15,712 nucleotides of DNA from Pseudomonadota bacterium (GCA_023432655.1 JAEYUK010000318.1:1-15712); one strand, 5' to 3'; positions 1 through 6,825 are shown, counted from the stretch's first letter. Numbers and translations: made by a program. Notes: generated by a model from the letters alone, not told the origin.

Positions 1-789
1 ATCCTGGCCTGCACTGATTTAGGACCGGAATCAGATGAAGTCCTCAGAAGCGCAGAACTCATTCGTAAAAGAGTCGGTGGAGAGTTGGATGTCCTTCATA
101 TCTCGGAGTTCTCTTTGTTCGATAACCAGCATGAACTTGCCGCTCAAATTGATGGTCAACTGGATCGCACTGGAGTTGTGGCACGTAAGTGGATTACAAG
201 CGGACCGATTGCTCAAAAAATTTTGGAAACAGTTCATCGGAAAGAAAATCGATATGATCTATTGATAATCGGGCATAGTAATAAGAGAGGGATTCTTAAG
301 CAACTTATGGGTGGGGTTGCCCGTAAAATTATCACGCTGGTGGAAGTTCCGACGCTCGTTGTGAGACGTCCCCTTCAATTTCATAAAATCGCCGGCTATA
401 TAAATGACAGCGGTTCGACTCATTTGATGATCACTTCCATTCTGGATTTTTACCGTAAATTAGGCTTTCAAGAAGCTGAATTCGTTTCTCTTTGGCACAA
501 CTTGCCCGAACTTGTTCTGGATAGGAGTGAAATGAAAGACTTTGAAGATGATTTGTTGGATGACATTCATTCTTATTCTTGTGAGGATGATCTCATCAGT
601 GTCCGGGTAGAAGAGGCCCGTGAATTTGAAGCAGCAACCCAGTTGGCCCAGATAATAAACCAGGACCACATAAGTATGGCCGTCATTAAACGCAGTCGCG
701 GTCAGAGGATTAATCAAATCATACAAGGTCATGAATGTGTTCACATGCTTAATCTGGAAACATCAAACCTGATGGTCATGCCTTCTTAG
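1..789 (+). CDS. Universal stress protein, tandem UspA domains (5' truncated)
   Basis: The reading frame is open from the first base of the window, so the true start lies upstream; the first in-window ATG (85) falls inside the first domain. The visible part begins ILACTDLGPES, typical of the first strand and helix of a UspA fold. It continues to IIGHSNKRG...MGGVARK and then VPTLVVRRP, the C-terminal nucleotide-loop region and last strand of a Usp domain. The usual G-x2-G-x9-G-S/T loop ends here in Gly-Gly rather than Gly-Ser, so ATP binding is uncertain. About 130 further residues form a diverged second Usp-like unit ending NLMVMPS. Tandem Usp proteins are cytoplasmic stress or growth-arrest proteins. 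The gene ends tail to tail with the next one, overlapping by 4 bp. The family call is firm; the specific role is unknown. Confidence 0.85.
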   Translation: MLACTDLGPESDEVLRSAELIRKRVGGELDVLHISEFSLFDNQHELAAQIDGQLDRTGVVARKWITSGPIAQKILETVHRKENRYDLLIIGHSNKRGILKQLMGGVARKIITLVEVPTLVVRRPLQFHKIAGYINDSGSTHLMITSILDFYRKLGFQEAEFVSLWHNLPELVLDRSEMKDFEDDLLDDIHSYSCEDDLISVRVEEAREFEAATQLAQIINQDHISMAVIKRSRGQRINQIIQGHECVHMLNLETSNLMVMPS

Positions 790-1205
790 AATTCACCAGT
801 TCCTTTAAATTCTAATGGAACAAGCTCAATTTCACCTTCATAGGGAATTGATACTGAAACTAATTTGGTCGGGGCCCTCAGGCAGCGAATATCATCAGAC
901 TCTTGGTTATAAATATTTATGGCCGAGAAAAAAAGATAACCCTTTCCATTTATGACTTCAAAACGGGAAAAATATCCGCCAAATTTATCAAGGCACCCAT
1001 TCATGGTAACCATAATTTTGGCCATCGAACCGAATGCCTGGCAATTGATTCTTCCGGGGATTTGGGGGCAAATCTGCTGAACACTAACAAGGTTACTATG
1101 GGCCATAGAAAAATTAACGTCACCTTTACCAAATGCGGTTATTTCCTGGGCATGTGAGTGAAACTGAAATCCAATAAACAGTGCTAGAGCGACAAGAGTT
1201 CTCAT
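786..1205 (-). CDS. Small exported protein of unknown function
   Basis: 139 residues. I chose the ATG at 1205 because AGGGG lies 6 nt upstream and because translation from there begins MRTLVALALFIG, a clean Sec signal peptide with likely cleavage near SHA|QE. An in-frame upstream ATG at 1244 would add 13 residues in front of the signal peptide. The mature part has four cysteines (contexts QQICPQ, RINCQAF, MNGCLDK, DIRCLRA), which could form two disulfides in the periplasm. I recognise no family. The Shine-Dalgarno GGGGA can pair with a TCCCC about 12 nt upstream, a weak hairpin that may or may not matter. It overlaps the convergent stress protein gene by 4 bp at its 3' end, leaving no room for a terminator. 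Confidence 0.6.
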   Translation of the reverse strand: MRTLVALALFIGFQFHSHAQEITAFGKGDVNFSMAHSNLVSVQQICPQIPGRINCQAFGSMAKIMVTMNGCLDKFGGYFSRFEVINGKGYLFFSAINIYNQESDDIRCLRAPTKLVSVSIPYEGEIELVPLEFKGTGEF

Positions 1206-1283
1206 ATTATCCCCTGAAAATGGTTCGGGGAAAAAGTAATTCAATCAGAGTTTTATGGCAAAATAAACAAGCTAAAGATTTTC

Positions 1284-2087
1284 TTAAGTTATTGTGGGAA
1301 TGCCCGCTATTGTTTTGTATTCTTGAATGATTTCTCCCTCAGAAAAGAGGAGAAGGGTTCCTGGAGCGTGAGTGAGCCAGACTTCATTTTCTGTTAAAGG
1401 ATTGGTTGCAATGACGGCCACCCGATCGTTCATTGTAGTGACAGCACTAAAATCCACATTAACATCCTGATCCTTTAATTGGGCCACAGAAAATGGGGCC
1501 TTCCTTATGATGCTGGCAAGCTTAGTCGAGCAGTGGGCCATCATGAATTCTCCGTTGGAAAGAAGAAAATTGAAAACCCCTGCTGAAGCGATGTCCAAAG
1601 TCAGTTGATGGAGTTTGGTCCCTAAGGTTTTAAGGTCTGGTTTGTTTTCTCCGAATTCACTTACCAATTCCTGCAGGATATAGCAGAAGGCAAGTTCTGA
1701 GTCCGTATTGCCTACAGGCCTGAAGCGGCCGGAGAGAGATAGAGTTAAATTTTTCAAGTCGCCATTATGGGCAAAGGACCAGTACTCCCCCCAGAGTTCA
1801 CGAACAAACGGATGAGTATTTTCTAATGTTACTACTCCCTGAGTGGCCTTTCGAATATGAGCGATAACATTTTTCGATTTAATAGGGTAGGTTCGAATAA
1901 AGTCTGCAATTGCAGAATGGGCCGATGCATTTGGATCGAGAAATTGCCGTACCCCTTTACCTTCAAAAAACGAGATGCCCCAGCCATCAGTGTGATGATC
2001 AGTTAGTCCACCCCTTGCCTGGAAGCCAGTAAAAGAGAAGCAAATATCTGTCGGAACATTACAGTTCATTCCCAGAAGCTGACACAT
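1284..2087 (-). CDS. Class II glutamine amidotransferase (YafJ-type)
   Basis: 267 residues starting MCQLLGMN, so Cys2 is the N-terminal nucleophile once Met1 is removed. Other class II (Ntn) glutaminase signatures are in order: DGWG (34-37), HIRKAT (77-82, the substrate-binding Arg), HNGDL (107-111, the oxyanion Asn-Gly) and GNTDSE (126-131). The length and motif pattern match the stand-alone YafJ/GATase_4 group, which has a glutaminase domain with no fused synthase or sugar-isomerase domain. It should hydrolyse glutamine or a gamma-glutamyl amide in the cytoplasm; the ammonia acceptor is unknown. It is divergent from the methyltransferase gene with only 27 bp between starts. No convincing Shine-Dalgarno is seen upstream of its ATG. 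The family assignment is strong; the substrate is not known. Confidence 0.88.
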   Translation of the reverse strand: MCQLLGMNCNVPTDICFSFTGFQARGGLTDHHTDGWGISFFEGKGVRQFLDPNASAHSAIADFIRTYPIKSKNVIAHIRKATQGVVTLENTHPFVRELWGEYWSFAHNGDLKNLTLSLSGRFRPVGNTDSELAFCYILQELVSEFGENKPDLKTLGTKLHQLTLDIASAGVFNFLLSNGEFMMAHCSTKLASIIRKAPFSVAQLKDQDVNVDFSAVTTMNDRVAVIATNPLTENEVWLTHAPGTLLLFSEGEIIQEYKTIAGIPTIT

Positions 2088-2108
2088 ACCAGAAGAATAA
2101 CATATAAT
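2079..2108 (+). promoter_or_regulatory. Promoter, near-leaderless, for the methyltransferase gene
   Basis: A -35 element CTGACA (2079-2084, 5 of 6 to consensus) and a perfect -10 TATAAT (2103-2108) are separated by 18 bp. Transcription would start about 7 nt after the -10, essentially on the ATG at 2115, and no Shine-Dalgarno precedes that ATG. The -35 lies within the first codons of the divergent amidotransferase gene. The same AT-rich block, read on the minus strand, may hold the amidotransferase -10. Confidence 0.5.
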
Positions 2109-2114
2109 ATTAAA

Positions 2115-2789
2115 ATGGATGAGTTAAAAATTGAACGTAATGTAATATGTGAAGATGCTTTGCTTTGGCTGAAAAATTTTAGCGTCAGTAGTGGGTATTC
2201 TTTTCTTGGCTCCCTACCTGATATATCCGAGTTCCCCGGCCTTACTCTCGAGAAATGGAAAGAGTGGTTTGAAGATACTGCGGCACTTATTCTATCCAGA
2301 ACTTCGCCTGAGGGTGTAACTATTTTTTTTCAATCAGATATTAAGTATGAAAACGAGTGGGTAGATAAAGGTTATCTGGTTCAAAAAGCCGCTGAAAAAC
2401 TCGGTCATAAATTACTTTGGCATAAGATTTTTTGCCGTGTCTCTCCAGGGATGATCACCTTTGGCCGGCCGGCCTATTCACATATGCTTTGCTTTTCGAA
2501 AACAGTTACTCCGGATCTGTCTAAGTCTACTGCTGATGTCATTCCAGATTTGGGAGATAAGACCTGGGTTAGAGGGATGGGGCTCGAAGCTTCCTTGGTT
2601 GCATGCCAGTTTGTTCTGAATGAAACTTCTACTCGCACCTTGGTTAATCCCTTTTGTGGGGAGGGCAGTGTCCTGGCCGCCGCAAACCATGTCGGGCTTC
2701 ACGCCATAGGCATAGAGAGAAGCCCAAAAAGAGCAGAAAAGGCCCGTTTGCTGCAGGTCGCCCCCAGTGGGAAGGTGTGGGATAAATAA
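2115..2789 (+). CDS. Predicted SAM-dependent methyltransferase (permuted motif order)
   Basis: 224 residues. The N-terminal half has ICEDALLWL (11-19) then SLPDISE (33-39). It resembles the catalytic region of amino-methyltransferases, with SLPD where N6/N4-adenine/cytosine enzymes carry (D/N/S)PPY. GRPAYSH (117-123) follows. The SAM-binding motif comes late: NPFCGEGSVLAAAN (178-191), with IGIER (199-203) supplying an acidic residue for the ribose. This order, catalytic motif before SAM motif, is that of circularly permuted (beta-type) methyltransferases. From memory, similar proteins with a conserved SLPD and TW-R-MG segment occur in bacteria and plants without a characterised substrate. No target-recognition domain or partner endonuclease is present, so a restriction role is not supported. 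Substrate unknown; RNA, DNA and protein are all open. Confidence 0.7.
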   Translation: MDELKIERNVICEDALLWLKNFSVSSGYSFLGSLPDISEFPGLTLEKWKEWFEDTAALILSRTSPEGVTIFFQSDIKYENEWVDKGYLVQKAAEKLGHKLLWHKIFCRVSPGMITFGRPAYSHMLCFSKTVTPDLSKSTADVIPDLGDKTWVRGMGLEASLVACQFVLNETSTRTLVNPFCGEGSVLAAANHVGLHAIGIERSPKRAEKARLLQVAPSGKVWDK

Positions 2790-2790
2790 C

Positions 2791-2819
2791 TTGTAGAATA
2801 AAATCCCATTATGGATAAT
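2791..2819 (+). promoter_or_regulatory. Putative sigma-70 promoter for the DUF481 gene
   Basis: TTGTAG (2791-2796) and GATAAT (2814-2819) are spaced 17 bp apart, starting just after the methyltransferase stop codon. The predicted start of transcription is about 20 nt before the GGAGG at 2837-2841. The -10 is good (5 of 6), the -35 weak (3 of 6). Confidence 0.4.
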
Positions 2820-2846
2820 GTTTACTCATTTATTTTGGAGGAAGAC

Positions 2847-3548
2847 ATGAAGTTCATTTTAGTGCTGTTATCTCTCATTTCTTTTAGCGCACTGGCGCAA
2901 TTTACACATGAGTCTGAACTCTCGTTGGTTCAAACTGGTGGTAACTCTGATGTACAAACAAACAATTTTAAGACCACAAATCTTCAAAAATGGGAAAAAA
3001 ACCAGTTAAAATTCGGAGGTCACTATATTTATGGTGAAACAGCCAATGGAGTTTCGGCCAGAAACTGGGACGTAAATGGTAAGTATGAAAGAGTACTCTC
3101 GGATCACCTTTCATTAACTTTAGGTGAGGTGATTGAAGGAAACCGATTTACCGGCATCAAGGCCCGCTACAACACTGACTTCGGTGTTAAGTATTACTTC
3201 ATTAAAGCAGATCTTAAAAATTTCTTCAGCGAACTTGGTTATCGATACTCAATTGAAGATCGTTATGAGCCACTAGAAAATACTTACGATAATAAGGCCC
3301 GTTTATATAACGAGTACAATCATAAAATTTCTGAAACCGTTCAGTATAAAATCTGGCTAGAATATATCCCGAATTTTACTCAAAGCTCAGACTATTTAAT
3401 TAACGGTGAAGCATCAATCACTTCTATTTTAAATTCAGTTTTCTCTTTGAAAGTTGCCTACCTCGGTATGTATGATAACCGCCCTGCCTTTGCCGGTTTC
3501 AAAAACTACGACTATACGACAACCACTTCCATTGTTGCTAAATTCTAA
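2847..3548 (+). CDS. DUF481 family outer-membrane protein (YdiY-like)
   Basis: 233 residues from the ATG at 2847, chosen because GGAGG sits 5 nt upstream and translation begins MKFILVLLSLISFSALA|Q, a standard signal peptide. An in-frame ATG at 2811 would put 12 extra residues before it and lies on the predicted promoter -10. The mature protein opens with SELSLVQTGGNSDVQTNNF, the Gly-Asn-Ser/Thr-Asp turn typical of DUF481. It then shows alternating aromatic/hydrophobic strands (GGHYIYGET, LGYRYSIEDRY, VQYKIWLEYIP, LKVAYLGMYD) and ends in Phe (IVAKF), as many beta-barrels do. DUF481 proteins are predicted salt- or stress-linked outer-membrane barrels without a defined substrate. It is transcribed alone and ends at a strong hairpin. 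Confidence 0.82.
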   Translation: MKFILVLLSLISFSALAQFTHESELSLVQTGGNSDVQTNNFKTTNLQKWEKNQLKFGGHYIYGETANGVSARNWDVNGKYERVLSDHLSLTLGEVIEGNRFTGIKARYNTDFGVKYYFIKADLKNFFSELGYRYSIEDRYEPLENTYDNKARLYNEYNHKISETVQYKIWLEYIPNFTQSSDYLINGEASITSILNSVFSLKVAYLGMYDNRPAFAGFKNYDYTTTTSIVAKF

Positions 3549-3554
3549 AATTAT

Positions 3555-3592
3555 AACTTAAAGCTAGGCCCTGAGAGGCCTAGCTTTAAGTT
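3555..3592. terminator. Bidirectional rho-independent terminator
   Basis: A perfect 16-bp inverted repeat (3555-3570 and 3577-3592) encloses a 6-nt loop (CTGAGA). It lies between two convergent genes and its right arm covers the stop codon of the minus-strand lipoprotein gene (3586-3588). On the minus strand the stem runs into TTATAATTTT, a better U-rich tail than the short TTT on the plus strand. Confidence 0.8.
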
Positions 3593-4743
3593 TCACCTGT
3601 TGTCGTGCTTGGTTCGGTATCATCGCTTTCTTCCTCTGGTTCCGAGGTATTTGTTTCTGAACCTTCGGTGCCTGATCCAGAGTTAGAATCAGGTTCAGAA
3701 TCTGTTCCCGTACCGTCGGTATCTGAACCTGAGCCAGAGCCTGAAGTTGATCCAGAACTAGGGCCAGAACCTGAGCCTGAGCCTGAGCCAGAGCCAGAGC
3801 CCGAAGTCGTTCTATCTGGTCTTCGTCCTTCTCCGTCCGAGACCGGTCCGTTTCCATCATCTGAATCATTGGTGTCGTCTTCAGATCCTGATCCATCGGA
3901 GGTTTGATCTTCATCCTCATCATCCGGTGCAGGGCGATCTTCCCCTTCTATGACTTCGCCGACTGGACCAGGGATAGGATCTTCGTCATTATGTAAAGTA
4001 CCAGGCAGCTCTTCCACTTTTTGAAAGATTCCGCAAGCGATGGGGAAAGTTTGAAAAGGTTTTCTCCTCTCAAGCGACGCCACTGTTTCTGGAAGTTCCA
4101 CATCTTCGCTGATTCCTTGAATCAGCACCGCCTTACCTTCGATCGCCAATCCTTCATCTGGAGCGAGTTTAACCAGATTGTCATTTGGATCTTTATCCGG
4201 AGACTTCAGGTCATCAAAAAAACGTCTAAAGCTAGTGACCCTCTCGTAGTGATAACTTCCCGAAAGATCGGCGAGTGGAAAAAAACGTCTTCCTGAGTTT
4301 TGAGAGCTTATATCTGAATCAAGTGGAATGATTATTTTCCCCAAGACGGCCTCTGCTTCCACAATATCGATAAATCCATCAAGATTAAGATCATCATTTT
4401 GAGTAGGACAGCGGTTCCCGACATAGACATGTTGCATATGCCACGCCTTGGGCATCCCTGCAAATAGCCTTACATAGGCAAACCATTTGTCATCTTTTCT
4501 CATAAAAGTAGCAGAGCCTGGTATCGTCCCATTGACCTGAGGGTTGAGAGTGACAAAACGAGCAGTGTAGGTTCCATCAATATTACTGCCATCGGCGGGA
4601 ATACTTTCACTCGGTGTTTCCTCCTGTGGAGAGGGAGTTTCCCCTTCAACTTTTCCACTGCTGCTGCTTCCCCCTTTTTGACCGCAGGAGGGGAGTAAAA
4701 GAAGAAGTGAAAGTAAGGGAACAATCTTTTTAAATACGCTCAT
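3586..4743 (-). CDS. Lipoprotein with EF-hand loop and Ser-Gly/acidic tail
   Basis: 385 residues. MSVFKKIVPLLSLLLLLPSC is a type II signal peptide with lipidated Cys20. Residues about 55-240 form a globular domain containing WHMQHVYVGNRCP (101-113) and a complete 12-residue EF-hand calcium loop, DLNLDGFIDIVE (118-129: D1, N3, D5, G6, I8, E12). C112 and C237 could pair. This looks like a conserved hypothetical family of secreted bacterial proteins with a CHRD-like strand pattern, but I cannot name it securely. Residues about 250-385 are low-complexity and highly acidic, with (Ser-Gly)n runs at 314-340, and probably form an extended surface stalk. The gene overlaps the upstream glutaminase-like gene by 14 bp (4730-4743), with GGAGG 6 nt before its ATG, so the two are co-transcribed. 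Function unknown; a surface partner of the enzyme is an inference. Confidence 0.75.
   Translation of the reverse strand: MSVFKKIVPLLSLLLLLPSCGQKGGSSSSGKVEGETPSPQEETPSESIPADGSNIDGTYTARFVTLNPQVNGTIPGSATFMRKDDKWFAYVRLFAGMPKAWHMQHVYVGNRCPTQNDDLNLDGFIDIVEAEAVLGKIIIPLDSDISSQNSGRRFFPLADLSGSYHYERVTSFRRFFDDLKSPDKDPNDNLVKLAPDEGLAIEGKAVLIQGISEDVELPETVASLERRKPFQTFPIACGIFQKVEELPGTLHNDEDPIPGPVGEVIEGEDRPAPDDEDEDQTSDGSGSEDDTNDSDDGNGPVSDGEGRRPDRTTSGSGSGSGSGSGSGPSSGSTSGSGSGSDTDGTGTDSEPDSNSGSGTEGSETNTSEPEEESDDTEPSTTTGET
3725..3805. repeat. Degenerate hexanucleotide repeat coding the Ser-Gly tract
   Basis: On the plus strand the unit is GAGCCW/GAACCW, most regular at 3767-3802; on the coding (minus) strand it reads as alternating Ser and Gly codons. 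Units differ at third positions, so it is an old, diverged repeat rather than a fresh expansion. Its unit length is a multiple of three, so gain or loss would change stalk length without a frameshift. Confidence 0.7.
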
Positions 4744-5572
4744 CGAATGCCTCCAGGTATGCTCCTCTTACTTCATCCATAATGAATTTATCTTTGGTGT
4801 AATTCCAGGCCTCAAGCATCTGGAGATCAGCTGCTTGATAGGTATACATATTAGCGCGATGGAGGTAGCACTCACCCATATACGGATTGTCTGCATAATC
4901 AGAATACTTGGTGATAACCTGGCAGGTGGCATCGTTTCTCATAAAGATGTTGGTCCATCTGCCGATCTCTATAGGACCTCGGGTGTACTTCACATCCATC
5001 ATCCTTTCTACAACTTTCCCTTCATGCATGACATGGACCAGAGGGGCGATATGCCACCACCATTCAAAGTTGTAACGGCGAATATAGGTACGTGAAAAAA
5101 AGATGATCATTTTATTTGATTTAAGACTGTGTTTTTTCCACCACTCATAACTCCAGACATGGGCCCGATTGAAGCATTGGGAGTCTTTGGGATTGTAACG
5201 GGCCTCTTTAAAATACTTTTTTGCAACATCCATGCTTGGAATGGTTGTGGGAACATAGGTGGACTTTAGCTCCTTTGAATCATTCTTGTGGAGAAAATGG
5301 ACGGGTTGAAGTGCAGGAAGAAGTTTTTTTATGTAGCGATTCTCATCTACAGTAATCGAAAGCCAGTTCTTTTTGTCCTTTGTATTTGAGACTTTTTCCA
5401 GGAGAGGTTTATTTTCCGGTTTAACTTTAGCGACCTTCCCATTGGACAGAAAGATCAATACCACATCATCCGGACCTGCCCCGTAGTCAACATCATAAAT
5501 CTGAGAAGTCATTTCTGTCGTGGCCAGTGCTGGTAAACTGAGCATCCCAAGTACTAGTCCGATAAAGCGCAT
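4730..5572 (-). CDS. Secreted protein-glutaminase-like enzyme (glutamine deamidase)
   Basis: 280 residues. Signal peptide MRFIGLVLGMLSLPALA, then a roughly 100-residue N-terminal part that may act as a pro-region. The catalytic-looking domain starts at SQCFNRAHVWSYEWW (131-145). Candidate Cys-His-Asp triad: C133 (CFNRAHVW), H174 (EWWWHIAPLVHV) and D193 (MMDVKYTRGP). WTNIFM (206-211), YSDYAD and CY--RANMY then follow. This arrangement resembles bacterial protein-glutaminase (Gln_deamidase family, papain-like fold), which converts protein-bound glutamine to glutamate and releases ammonia outside the cytoplasm. GGAGG lies 5 nt before the ATG. It is first in an operon with the EF-hand lipoprotein. 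In a predator it could modify prey or envelope proteins, which is inference. Activity is untested; a related cysteine peptidase or transglutaminase-like enzyme remains possible. Confidence 0.7.
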   Translation of the reverse strand: MRFIGLVLGMLSLPALATTEMTSQIYDVDYGAGPDDVVLIFLSNGKVAKVKPENKPLLEKVSNTKDKKNWLSITVDENRYIKKLLPALQPVHFLHKNDSKELKSTYVPTTIPSMDVAKKYFKEARYNPKDSQCFNRAHVWSYEWWKKHSLKSNKMIIFFSRTYIRRYNFEWWWHIAPLVHVMHEGKVVERMMDVKYTRGPIEIGRWTNIFMRNDATCQVITKYSDYADNPYMGECYLHRANMYTYQAADLQMLEAWNYTKDKFIMDEVRGAYLEAFDERI

Positions 5573-5751
5573 AGAACCCTCCGTTGTTTTCTACGTATAA
5601 CGAACAAACTTGATCATCATGGAAAGTTGTCTTGTTATTGTCTACTAAAGCTCTATCTTGCGTTTATCGACGCCGAAGAAAAAAGCACTGAATCTTATGC
5701 GTTGCAGTTTTTCTTTATGTCACTCATAGCACAAAATATCTGAAATTTTTC

Positions 5752-5757
5752 AGGGGG
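5752..5757 (+). promoter_or_regulatory. Shine-Dalgarno supporting a TTG start
   Basis: AGGGGG ends 4 nt before the TTG at 5762. No ATG or GTG nearby gives a full signal peptide; the next Met is residue 20, past the cleavage site. This decides the start of the following gene. A short CTGAA/TTCAG dyad (5740-5753) abuts it. Confidence 0.6.
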
Positions 5758-5761
5758 ACTT

Positions 5762-6274
5762 TTGAAATTATTCATTACCATCTTTTTATTTCTTTTCTCA
5801 TTTGCAGCTTTTGCCAATATGACAAAACTTGCCGTGATTACTTCTGAGTTCGATAAGGACGTAATGGATTTTTATGTTATAACAAATTCTAAGAATCGAA
5901 TTGATTCCATTCGCTATATTCAAACCACTCCAGAAGGCCGAATCTTTGATGATGTGACCGTGCCAGTTGAAGAAGTATTAAGACCGCAGGGAGTCGTCAT
6001 CGTAGAAAGAAATGGTCACGACGCAGTCATTTTACAAATCGAGAATTACAATGAAGATCATGGTGGAATTGTAAAACTAAACTATCTTTATAATGGTGCT
6101 ACTAATACCAGACACCTAAAAAGATTGAAACTTGAAAAGAAGCAAGGATCTTTTTCTTTATTTGATTTAGAAATGAAGCCGGTGAATCGACTTTTTCTCA
6201 CCGTCAATTACATCAGAGTTATTGGGATCGTTGGAGTTAGAAGCATCTTAATGAGCTTTAATCAAGATACATAG
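5762..6274 (+). CDS. Small exported protein of unknown function (TTG start)
   Basis: 170 residues beginning at TTG: MKLFITIFLFLFSFAAFA|N is a strong Sec signal peptide, which the alternative Met20 would destroy. The mature part is rich in predicted beta strands (KLAVITSE, MDFYVITNSKNRIDSIRYIQTT, VVIVERNGHDAVILQIENY, GIVKLNYLY). It has no cysteines and no catalytic motif I can name. It is probably periplasmic or on the envelope surface. It is divergent from the glutaminase operon across a 189-bp spacer in which I see no strong promoter on either strand. The low-efficiency start codon suggests modest expression despite the good ribosome site. Confidence 0.65.
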   Translation: MKLFITIFLFLFSFAAFANMTKLAVITSEFDKDVMDFYVITNSKNRIDSIRYIQTTPEGRIFDDVTVPVEEVLRPQGVVIVERNGHDAVILQIENYNEDHGGIVKLNYLYNGATNTRHLKRLKLEKKQGSFSLFDLEMKPVNRLFLTVNYIRVIGIVGVRSILMSFNQDT

Positions 6275-6306
6275 GGCCTTTAGTTTTTGCTTTTTCTTAG
6301 TCATCA

Positions 6307-6333
6307 TTAGGTATCTACAAGCGAGGTACCTAA
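6307..6333 (+). promoter_or_regulatory. Hairpin covering the ribosome site and start of the BON gene
   Basis: TTAGGTATCT (6307-6316) pairs with AGGTACCTAA (6324-6333): 10 bp with one G-U, 7-nt loop. The right arm contains the AGG of the only plausible Shine-Dalgarno (GAGG, 6323-6326) and the A of the ATG, so the folded RNA should block initiation. A transcribed 5' leader containing the left arm is required. Confidence 0.45.
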
Positions 6334-6794
6334 TGGAACCAAAAAAACAAAGTTCTACCTTTCATACCGATCAAAACAGATGGGAGTATAGGGATTTCGA
6401 AAACGATGAGTTTGATCAAATCGTCAACGACAATGCCGAGAGATTTTCTATTCAGGGAATACCTGCGGAAGAATACGATTTTTCTGGCGCCTTAGATGTT
6501 CATGAAGACTCCTACCATGCAAGGCAATTTCATTATAAGAATGACGAAGAGATAGAAAGAGTTATCAAAGAACTCCTTCATAATAGTAGCCGCGTTGATG
6601 CCAGTGACATCACGGTTCAAGTGACCGATAGAAAGGTCCACTTAAGTGGCACGGTTAAAAATCAAGAAGCACGTGATTACATTAAATCAGTGGTTGAACT
6701 CATTCATGGGGTGGGCCCGGTTGAATCAGATATTATCGTAAAGCTTAATGAAGGGATTTTACCAACAGATGTAGGCCGTGATTCAACGCTTTGA
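6333..6794 (+). CDS. BON-domain protein
   Basis: 153 residues, no signal peptide or membrane segment. The N-terminal 65 residues are polar and acidic and unassigned. Residues about 71-137 (DEEIERVIKELLHNS...DASDITVQVTDRKVHLSGTVKNQEARDYIKSVVELIHGVGPVESDI) form a BON domain: helix, two strands with the VHLSGTV turn, and a helix ending in a G-x-G-x-V strand. BON domains bind phospholipid or act as osmotic and stress modules (OsmY, Kbp/YgaU); most are periplasmic, but here no export signal is present. The start ATG lies at the edge of a hairpin that also covers its ribosome site, so translation may be conditional. It is followed 38 bp later by the deacetylase gene on the same strand. Confidence 0.8.
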   Translation: MEPKKQSSTFHTDQNRWEYRDFENDEFDQIVNDNAERFSIQGIPAEEYDFSGALDVHEDSYHARQFHYKNDEEIERVIKELLHNSSRVDASDITVQVTDRKVHLSGTVKNQEARDYIKSVVELIHGVGPVESDIIVKLNEGILPTDVGRDSTL

Positions 6795-6825
6795 ATATTA
6801 ACTAATCCCTTCTATTGGAGTAGGT

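Noticed and set aside
903..1157. Plus-strand ORF opposite the small exported protein
   Set aside because: No ribosome site or domain; the minus-strand frame has a clear signal peptide and Shine-Dalgarno.
2115..2789. Restriction-modification system
   Set aside because: The methyltransferase has no PPY-type motif, no target-recognition region and no endonuclease neighbour.
3725..3805. CRISPR array
   Set aside because: Repeats are 6-bp units without spacers and lie inside a coding sequence.
3605..3907. Plus-strand frame with a (Pro-Glu)n repeat, and a minus-strand Ala-Leu-Gln-rich frame at 3564-3923
   Set aside because: Both are frame shadows of the Ser-Gly hexanucleotide repeat in the minus-strand lipoprotein gene. 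Neither has a signal peptide or convincing ribosome site, and the lipoprotein frame has a lipobox, an EF-hand loop and an operon partner.
4835..5095. Plus-strand ORF inside the glutaminase-like gene
   Set aside because: It lies opposite the conserved catalytic region and has no initiation signal or recognisable content.
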